This document shows, one piece after another, positions 6,067 to 10,173 of a stretch of DNA of 10,173 nt. The notes under the pieces are model-generated. The model saw nothing but the letters and a program-made list of their open reading frames with translations. It was not told where the DNA came from and did not search any database. The stretch comes from Pseudomonadota bacterium. Its GTDB lineage: Bacteria; Pseudomonadota; Alphaproteobacteria; Rhizobiales; Hyphomicrobiaceae. Position numbers and translations under genes: made by a program. The stretch lies in contig JAEZAW010000281.1 in NCBI GenBank assembly GCA_023430315.1, positions 1-10,173 on the forward strand, given 5' to 3'. Numbering within the stretch: position 1 is the first letter of the stretch; every line of letters begins with the position of its first letter.

Positions 6067-6822
6067 ATGATTGGCACGGCAGCTGCGGGGATCGTCGGCG
6101 TCTCGATCCTCGTCACGTCCTTCATCTCGGGCGTGTTCGGCATGGCCGGGGGGCTGATCCTTCTCGGCATACTGCTCGTGTTCCTCGATGTCGCGCCGGC
6201 GATGGTCCTGTTTGGGATCATTCAGCTCGGTGCCAACGGCTGGCGTGCGACACTGTGGTGGCGGCTCGTCGACTGGAACATCGTCGCCCGCTATCTCGTC
6301 GGTGCGGGTGCAGCGTTCCTCATCATGCGCTTCGTCGTCGCTTTCGTGCCGGACAAAGCCGTCGTCTATCTGATGCTCGGTTCGATCGTCTTTGTTGCCG
6401 ATATGCTCCCGAAGAGTTTAGCGCCCGACATCACCCGCCGATGGGCGCCACCCATTGCCGGCGTCATCGTGATGACGCTTCAGCTCCTCGCAGGCGCCGC
6501 CGGCCATATCCTCGATCTCTTCTTTCAGAAGAGCCTGCTTGATCGCCGCGTGATCGTGGCGACGAAAGCCGTCTGCCAGACGTTCGGTCACGTCGCGCGC
6601 ATCGCCTACTTCGGCACGTTCGCCGCCGCCTGGGATGACACGATCCCTCTCTGGCAGTACGCGAGCGCGATTGTGCTGGCGCTGATCGGCACGTCGATCG
6701 CGGCGAAGGTTCTGTTGAGCATGACCAACGAGGGCTTCCGCCGCTGGAGCCGTTGGATCGTCGTCGGCATCAGCATCGTCTATCTGATCCGCGGCGTATG
6801 GCTGCTCGCTACCGGGACCTGA
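6067..6822 (+). CDS. TauE/SafE (TSUP) family membrane transporter
   Basis: The 251-residue product is strongly hydrophobic, with about seven to eight inner-membrane helices. Members of this family move sulfite, sulfoacetate or other organic anions, usually outward. SGVFGMAGG in the first helical hairpin (21-29) is the family's typical glycine motif, echoed by QLLAGAAGH near residues 143-151 in the second half, as expected for its internal duplication. A helix with QLGANGWRA (53-61) follows the first repeat. The ATG at 6067 is chosen because GAGG lies seven bases upstream; an in-frame ATG at 6046 adds seven residues with no good ribosome site. It follows the aldolase gene by 93 bases on the same strand, so cotranscription is possible and it might export a related organic acid, but that is only inference. 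Confidence 0.9.
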   Translation: MIGTAAAGIVGVSILVTSFISGVFGMAGGLILLGILLVFLDVAPAMVLFGIIQLGANGWRATLWWRLVDWNIVARYLVGAGAAFLIMRFVVAFVPDKAVVYLMLGSIVFVADMLPKSLAPDITRRWAPPIAGVIVMTLQLLAGAAGHILDLFFQKSLLDRRVIVATKAVCQTFGHVARIAYFGTFAAAWDDTIPLWQYASAIVLALIGTSIAAKVLLSMTNEGFRRWSRWIVVGISIVYLIRGVWLLATGT

Positions 6823-6835
6823 GGGAAGCCGAGGC

Positions 6836-6864
6836 TTGACGCCTTACTGGCGCCGTCTTGTTAT
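6836..6864 (+). promoter_or_regulatory. Putative sigma70-like promoter upstream of the first YafK-type gene
   Basis: TTGACG (6836-6841) and TGTTAT (6859-6864) are 17 bases apart. The -35 matches consensus at five of six positions and the -10 at four. The CtrA-type box begins at the last base of this -10, so CtrA bound there would be expected to block this promoter or to activate a different one slightly downstream. Confidence 0.4.
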
Positions 6865-6879
6865 TAACAGTCTTTTAAC
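6864..6879 (+). promoter_or_regulatory. CtrA-type binding box TTAA-N7-TTAAC
   Basis: TTAA (6864-6867), seven bases, then TTAAC (6875-6879) match the full CtrA consensus used by alphaproteobacterial cell-cycle regulators. With nine fixed AT-rich bases in GC-rich DNA, a chance match in a 10-kb window is unlikely. It lies 71 bases upstream of the ATG at 6951. If the right half-site serves as a -35 element, transcription would begin after the ATG at 6894, which also supports the downstream start. Confidence 0.6.
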
Positions 6880-6950
6880 GTAAATGATTCCTTATGGTGA
6901 TCAACGTGCGCCCTGGGGCACTGCGTATTGCTTCGATCATCAGGGGGACC

Positions 6951-7934
6951 ATGGCCAAGTACAGCCAAGTGCTGAGCATTGCCGGCGTGGCCGCGCTGTC
7001 AGCCGCCTTATTGGCGGGCTGCAGTGGCGAGATTGCTCCACCACATCTCAGACCCTTGTCCAAGGATGCGATGATGCTCCTTGGCAAGAAGGATATGCGT
7101 CCCGAGACGCAGATCTTCGTGCGCATCTTCAAGGAAGAGTCCGAGCTCGAGATCTGGAAGGCCCGCGACGACGGGCGCTTCTACCACTTCAAGACGTACC
7201 CGATCTGCACGTGGTCAGGGGAGCTCGGGCCGAAACTGAGGATGGGTGACAAGCAGGCGCCTGAAGGGTTCTACACGATCACCAAGCGCCAGATGAACCC
7301 GAAGTCGAGCTACCATCTCGCCTTCAATCTCGGCTTTCCCAATGCCTACGACCGCTCGCAGGGCCGCACCGGCGAGTTCCTGATGGTGCACGGCAATTGT
7401 ACGTCGGCGGGCTGCTACGCGATGACCGATGGCCTCGTCGAGGAAATCTATGCCCTGGCACGCGAGCAGTTCGATGCGGGGCACGAATCCTTCGAGGTGC
7501 ACGCGTTTCCCTTCCGCATGACCGATGCGAACATGGCGCGCCACAGAGGCAGCCCGCATTACGGCTTCTGGAGAACGCTGAAGGAAGGGTACGACCACTT
7601 CGAGATTGTGCGGCAGCCGCCACGCGTTGCGGTATGCGAGCGGCGCTACATCGTCAATGCCGATTTCCGCGATGTGCCTGCCGCGCGCATCGATCCGCTC
7701 GGCCGATGCCCGACCTATCAGGTTGCCCGGCCAGAACCGTTCGTGCCGCGCCCAGGCGACAAGGTGGCGATGATGCCCCACTTCGTCGTGCCCGGCATCA
7801 AGAGGCGCGACACCATGATGAGTGCCATGCCCGGCGCCGGCCAGCGCATGAGCCTCGGCATTCCACCGGAGCTGTTCGAGCTTCAGCCAGAGCCGTCGGC
7901 GGTCCAGCCGGTGTCTCAGCCGGAAGCGCGGTAG
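6951..7934 (+). CDS. YafK-type L,D-transpeptidase-fold lipoprotein
   Basis: This encodes 327 residues. An N-terminal hydrophobic stretch ends in the lipobox LAGC (21-24), predicting a lipid-anchored envelope protein. The YkuD domain spans roughly residues 54-235; His147 and Cys155 in HGNCTSAGCYAM form the catalytic signature, followed by FPFRMTDANM (186-195), as in E. coli YafK. YkuD enzymes form or break bonds at meso-diaminopimelate in peptidoglycan; E. coli YafK (DpaA/LdtF) is reported to release Braun lipoprotein from the wall. The C-terminal ~90 residues are Pro-rich and unassigned. ATG at 6951 has a GGGGG ribosome site and gives the intact lipobox; the ATG at 6894 adds 19 residues ahead of it. 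A CtrA-type box lies upstream and a paralogue follows. Confidence 0.92.
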   Translation: MAKYSQVLSIAGVAALSAALLAGCSGEIAPPHLRPLSKDAMMLLGKKDMRPETQIFVRIFKEESELEIWKARDDGRFYHFKTYPICTWSGELGPKLRMGDKQAPEGFYTITKRQMNPKSSYHLAFNLGFPNAYDRSQGRTGEFLMVHGNCTSAGCYAMTDGLVEEIYALAREQFDAGHESFEVHAFPFRMTDANMARHRGSPHYGFWRTLKEGYDHFEIVRQPPRVAVCERRYIVNADFRDVPAARIDPLGRCPTYQVARPEPFVPRPGDKVAMMPHFVVPGIKRRDTMMSAMPGAGQRMSLGIPPELFELQPEPSAVQPVSQPEAR

Positions 7935-8023
7935 ACTGTCTTATCCCGTCGCGCAAAGTGACGGATCTGCCAGAATATTCCGCATATTCAGTGCACAAAC
8001 TCGCCGCTTCGGGACTGTGGCCC

Positions 8024-8071
8024 GTCTGCGATACCCCCCGGCCTTTCCGCCCCTGAAGGGGCTGCGCAGAC
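8024..8071. repeat. Nested inverted repeat between the two YafK-type genes
   Basis: GTCTGCG (8024-8030) pairs with CGCAGAC (8065-8071), enclosing an inner stem GCCCC/GGGGC (8049-8053 with 8058-8062) and a TGAA loop. It begins 90 bases after the first gene and ends 67 bases before the second. No T-run follows, so termination is not certain. The rest of the 7935-8138 gap shows only a small AT-rich palindrome (7973-7978 with 7984-7989) and no convincing promoter. Confidence 0.4.
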
Positions 8072-8138
8072 TTGTACTGACCCCCTAGCCATGGTTCCTG
8101 GCCGTTAGGAATTATGGCGTAACTGCGGCAGGGGTGGC

Positions 8139-9398
8139 GTGGTGTACGGCTTCGGTTGCCTTAACAGTTATTTCGGCCTTTCCCAATTTCTGGGGCTAGC
8201 GGGCATCCGTTGTCTGCTCGCGCTGTCGCTTCTCCTCGCGGCCTTCGCTATGCCGGCGTCGGCTCTCGTCATTGAGCTCGACGACGTCGCGCCTGACCGG
8301 ATCGAGCGACAGCGGGCTTTCGCACGCGGGACGCTGGCGGCGACGGACGTCCCCGACCTCGACGATCTCACGGAACGGTTGGCCGAGAAGGGTCTCACCG
8401 AAGGGTCGCCGATCCTGCTTCGCTTGTTCAAGGCGGAGTCGGAGCTCGAGGTCTGGATGCGCAAGGGCAGCACCTACGTCCTCACGGGGACGTACCCGAT
8501 CTGCCATTGGACGGGCACGCTCGGACCGAAATTGCGCGAGGGCGACAAGCAGAGCCCCGAGGGCTTCTACACCGTCGGACGCCGCCAGATGCGCCATCTC
8601 GGGCGTTGGCGGCACGCTTTCAACATCGGCTATCCCAACCTGCACGATAAGCGCCTGGACCGGACCGGCTCTTACATCCTCATGCACGGCGGCTGCTCGT
8701 CCACCGGCTGCTATGCGATGACCCAGCCGGTTCAGCAGGTGGTCTACCGCCTGGCCGCGGCAGCGCTCCGCGCACGCCAGGAGAATTTCCAGATCCACAT
8801 TTTCCCGTTCCGCATGACGGACGCCAACATGGCGGCCCACGCGGAGAGTCCGTGGATGGATTTCTGGCGTGATCTCAAGGTCGGCTACGACGCCTTCGAG
8901 GCCACGCGGCAGCCGCCCAGAATTGGTATTTGTGGGCAGCGTTATGTCGTCGCCAGTGCCTCGCCGGGTGCACGCACCGATGGGCCACTTACACGCATCG
9001 AGCCTGGAAAGCCCGGCGCAGCGGGCTTCGACACCAGCCGTTGTGGCATTCCGGTCGCGCAGCCTCCCGATACGTCGACCACAGCATCAGCGCCGGCGGA
9101 CGATGGCGGCCTGACGCCAGCGGAGGCGAGTTTCACGCCCTCCTCAGGGCGGACGGTCGCGCGGATCGAGCGTAAAGAGGCGACCGCTCCGCTCCAGCCG
9201 TCGCGTGCGGAGCGGACCGATTACGGCTGGCGCGAGCGTGTGCCGCGCCCGCCCGAGCTGCCGCGTGCCCGAAAGCCCGTGGAGGCGCGGGCGCAGAAGC
9301 AAGTCGACGAGCAAGCGCAACTGCGGGCCGAGCGCCGCGCCAAACGCGAGGCTCTAGGCGAGACCTATCGCAGGGCGCTGATCGGGATCTCCGAGTAA
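8139..9398 (+). CDS. Secreted YafK-type L,D-transpeptidase-fold protein with basic C-terminal tail
   Basis: The 419-residue product is a paralogue of the preceding gene. An Sec-type signal is visible: Arg24, a hydrophobic core at 25-38 and a likely cut after PASA (39-42), so the mature protein is periplasmic and, unlike its neighbour, not lipidated. The YkuD domain covers about 91-272, with His183 and Cys191 in HGGCSSTGCYAM and FPFRMTDANM (222-231). Residues 275-419 form a low-complexity tail rich in Pro, Ala, Arg and Glu, with a charged helix near 380-410, which could be a tether or partner-binding arm. The start is GTG at 8139 (a second GTG follows directly) with AGGGG four bases before it. 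The 3' end converges on the NTF2-like gene 12 bases away. Confidence 0.9.
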   Translation: MVYGFGCLNSYFGLSQFLGLAGIRCLLALSLLLAAFAMPASALVIELDDVAPDRIERQRAFARGTLAATDVPDLDDLTERLAEKGLTEGSPILLRLFKAESELEVWMRKGSTYVLTGTYPICHWTGTLGPKLREGDKQSPEGFYTVGRRQMRHLGRWRHAFNIGYPNLHDKRLDRTGSYILMHGGCSSTGCYAMTQPVQQVVYRLAAAALRARQENFQIHIFPFRMTDANMAAHAESPWMDFWRDLKVGYDAFEATRQPPRIGICGQRYVVASASPGARTDGPLTRIEPGKPGAAGFDTSRCGIPVAQPPDTSTTASAPADDGGLTPAEASFTPSSGRTVARIERKEATAPLQPSRAERTDYGWRERVPRPPELPRARKPVEARAQKQVDEQAQLRAERRAKREALGETYRRALIGISE

Positions 9399-9418
9399 GA
9401 TTTACGAGCGCTACTCGG
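9391..9418. repeat. Inverted repeat spanning two convergent stop codons
   Basis: CCGAGTA (9391-9397) and TACTCGG (9412-9418) are perfect complements with a 14-base loop. The arms contain most of both stop codons: TAA of the YafK-type gene (9396-9398) and TAG of the NTF2-like gene (9411-9413, minus strand). It could serve as a weak two-way 3' structure, but no T-tract follows on either strand. Confidence 0.4.
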
Positions 9419-9797
9419 GCTTGCGATAGACGTCCTTGAGCGCGATCCGGCCGTCCCTGAAGGTGTAGAGCTCGACACCCACATGGTCGCTGACGGCACC
9501 GTCCGCGCGCCGCGTCTCCGTCACCCGGAAGGTCATGAACGAAACCCCGGGCAGATGCTGATAGACGACATCGCGGAAGCGCTGCTCGCTATAGGTCTCA
9601 CGCTGGCGCTCGAAGTGGGCGCGGATCGCCTCCGGGCTTGCCAGTAGCCTCGGTGCCCCGGCCTCGTCCTGTCCCCGCCACTGGAAGTCCGGCGTCACGA
9701 CCCGGTAGAGTGCCTCCACGTCTTTCTTGAAGAACGCGCGGCCGAAAGCCTTGAACAGCTCTTCCCGCTCGGCGAGCGCCAAACCCGTGAGTGACAT
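9411..9797 (-). CDS. NTF2/SnoaL-like small protein
   Basis: This 128-residue protein has the length and pattern of the NTF2/SnoaL-like cone fold. An N-terminal helix pair (EREELFKAFGRAFFKKDVEALYRVV, in two parts at about 10-34) is followed by TPDFQWRGQD, an AIRAHFERQRE helix (57-67), and a run of beta strands ending in VELYTFRDGRIALKDVY. Such proteins act as small enzymes, steroid or polyketide isomerases or ligand-binding modules, and sequence does not tell which. There is no signal peptide, so it should be cytosolic. GAGAGGTC lies about eight bases upstream of the ATG, supporting the start. It is divergent from sucC and convergent with the YafK-type gene; neither neighbour indicates its role. 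Confidence 0.85.
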   Translation of the reverse strand: MSLTGLALAEREELFKAFGRAFFKKDVEALYRVVTPDFQWRGQDEAGAPRLLASPEAIRAHFERQRETYSEQRFRDVVYQHLPGVSFMTFRVTETRRADGAVSDHVGVELYTFRDGRIALKDVYRKPE

Positions 9798-9824
9798 TTT
9801 ACAAGACCTCTCGTGATCTTATGG

Positions 9825-9861
9825 AGGGCGCGTCGTACGCGATTTGTACGAAAGCCGCCCT
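9825..9861. repeat. Nested inverted repeat between the NTF2-like gene and sucC
   Basis: AGGGCG (9825-9830) pairs with CGCCCT (9856-9861), and inside it TCGTAC (9833-9838) pairs with GTACGA (9846-9851) around a 7-base loop. It is central in the 128-base divergent gap. It could be an operator for either gene or a leader hairpin in sucC mRNA. No clear promoter hexamers were found nearby. Confidence 0.4.
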
Positions 9862-9925
9862 TTCTTGTGCGCCGGAGTCGGGCTAAAGGAACGATGAGCC
9901 GACGTCAGCACGGGGATACGATGCC

Positions 9926-10173
9926 ATGAACATCCATGAGTACCAAGCCAAGGAGCTCTATCGGCAGTACGGCGTGCCGACGGGCACGGGCTACCCCGCG
10001 TTCACGGTCGCGGAGGCGGTCGAGGCGGCGAAGAAGCTCCCCGGTCCGGTGTGGGTGGTCAAATCGCAGATCCACGCAGGTGGTCGCGGCAAGGGCAAGT
10101 TCAAGGAATCCTCAGCCGGCTCAGGCGGCGGCGTTCGGCTCGCGAAGTCCGTCGAGGAGGTTGAGGCGTTCGC
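9926..10173 (+). CDS. sucC: Succinyl-CoA ligase (ADP-forming) beta subunit, partial 5' end
   Basis: The first 82 codons are present and the gene runs off the right edge. It opens with MNIHEYQAKELYRQYGVP, the near-invariant SucC start, followed by GPVWVVKSQIHAGGRGKGKF (residues 40-59), the ATP-grasp nucleotide-binding segment with Lys46 and the Gly53-Gly55 loop. The GVRLAKSVEEV stretch fits alphaproteobacterial SucC. With SucD it makes succinate and ATP from succinyl-CoA in the TCA cycle. The ATG at 9926 follows a GGGGA site at about 9912-9916. The related malate-CoA ligase beta subunit (MtkA) was considered, but the KGKF segment and the N-terminus fit SucC better. mdh, often upstream of sucC in this order, is not present; the NTF2-like gene is there instead. 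Confidence 0.93.
   Translation, partial: MNIHEYQAKELYRQYGVPTGTGYPAFTVAEAVEAAKKLPGPVWVVKSQIHAGGRGKGKFKESSAGSGGGVRLAKSVEEVEAF

Noticed and set aside
6894..6950. Upstream ATG at 6894 as the start of the first YafK-type gene.
   Set aside because: It lacks a ribosome site, adds 19 residues before an otherwise standard lipoprotein signal and may lie upstream of the transcription start set by the CtrA-type box.
9926..10173. Malate-CoA ligase beta subunit (MtkA) instead of SucC.
   Set aside because: The MNIHEYQAKELY start and the GGRGKGKF segment match SucC better, and no serine-cycle gene is near; the missing C-terminus leaves slight doubt.

Overview
This is GC-rich, densely coding DNA from an alphaproteobacterium, most likely of the order Hyphomicrobiales (Rhizobiales). 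The signs are a CIRCE-controlled groES, a perfect CtrA-type box, a stand-alone HNH protein of a kind I associate with this class, alphaproteobacterial-looking rnhB, moaB and sucC, and YafK-type L,D-transpeptidases with outer-membrane-style targeting. The genus cannot be fixed by eye. No tRNA, rRNA, transposase, CRISPR array or prophage gene was seen, so this looks like ordinary chromosome carrying one intergenic repeat cluster.

Layout, left to right. Positions 1-160 hold two related hairpin units in opposite orientation, resembling a REP/BIME mosaic, just 3' of groES. groES (minus strand) has its own sigma70-like promoter overlapped by a CIRCE operator, so HrcA heat-shock control is expected; groEL is not in the window. 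A class I/II PLP aminotransferase (minus) ends 16 bases short of that operator. Divergent from it, a substrate-binding-protein-like gene without a signal peptide and rnhB (RNase HII) run on the plus strand. rnhB overlaps the minus-strand moaB tail to tail by 35 bases. moaB is divergent from the HNH gene, which is followed on the plus strand by an HpcH/HpaI aldolase and a TauE/SafE (TSUP) membrane transporter.

The second half is envelope-related. Two tandem, paralogous YafK-type YkuD-domain proteins follow. The first is a predicted lipoprotein with a perfect TTAA-N7-TTAAC box upstream. The second is secreted, with a long basic Pro/Arg-rich C-terminal tail. A small NTF2/SnoaL-like protein (minus) converges on the second. 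Divergent from it, sucC (succinyl-CoA ligase beta subunit) starts at 9926 and runs off the right edge.

Most genes are housekeeping or metabolic and do not form one pathway. The most coherent local unit is the YafK pair, probably acting on peptidoglycan or on proteins linked to it, with cell-cycle control of the first copy suggested by the CtrA-type box. The least explained items are the paired inverted hairpins at the left end, the signal-less binding protein, and a strong hairpin inside the 5' end of rnhB that could mask a second start site. I did not find a clear new multi-gene defence or mobile system.
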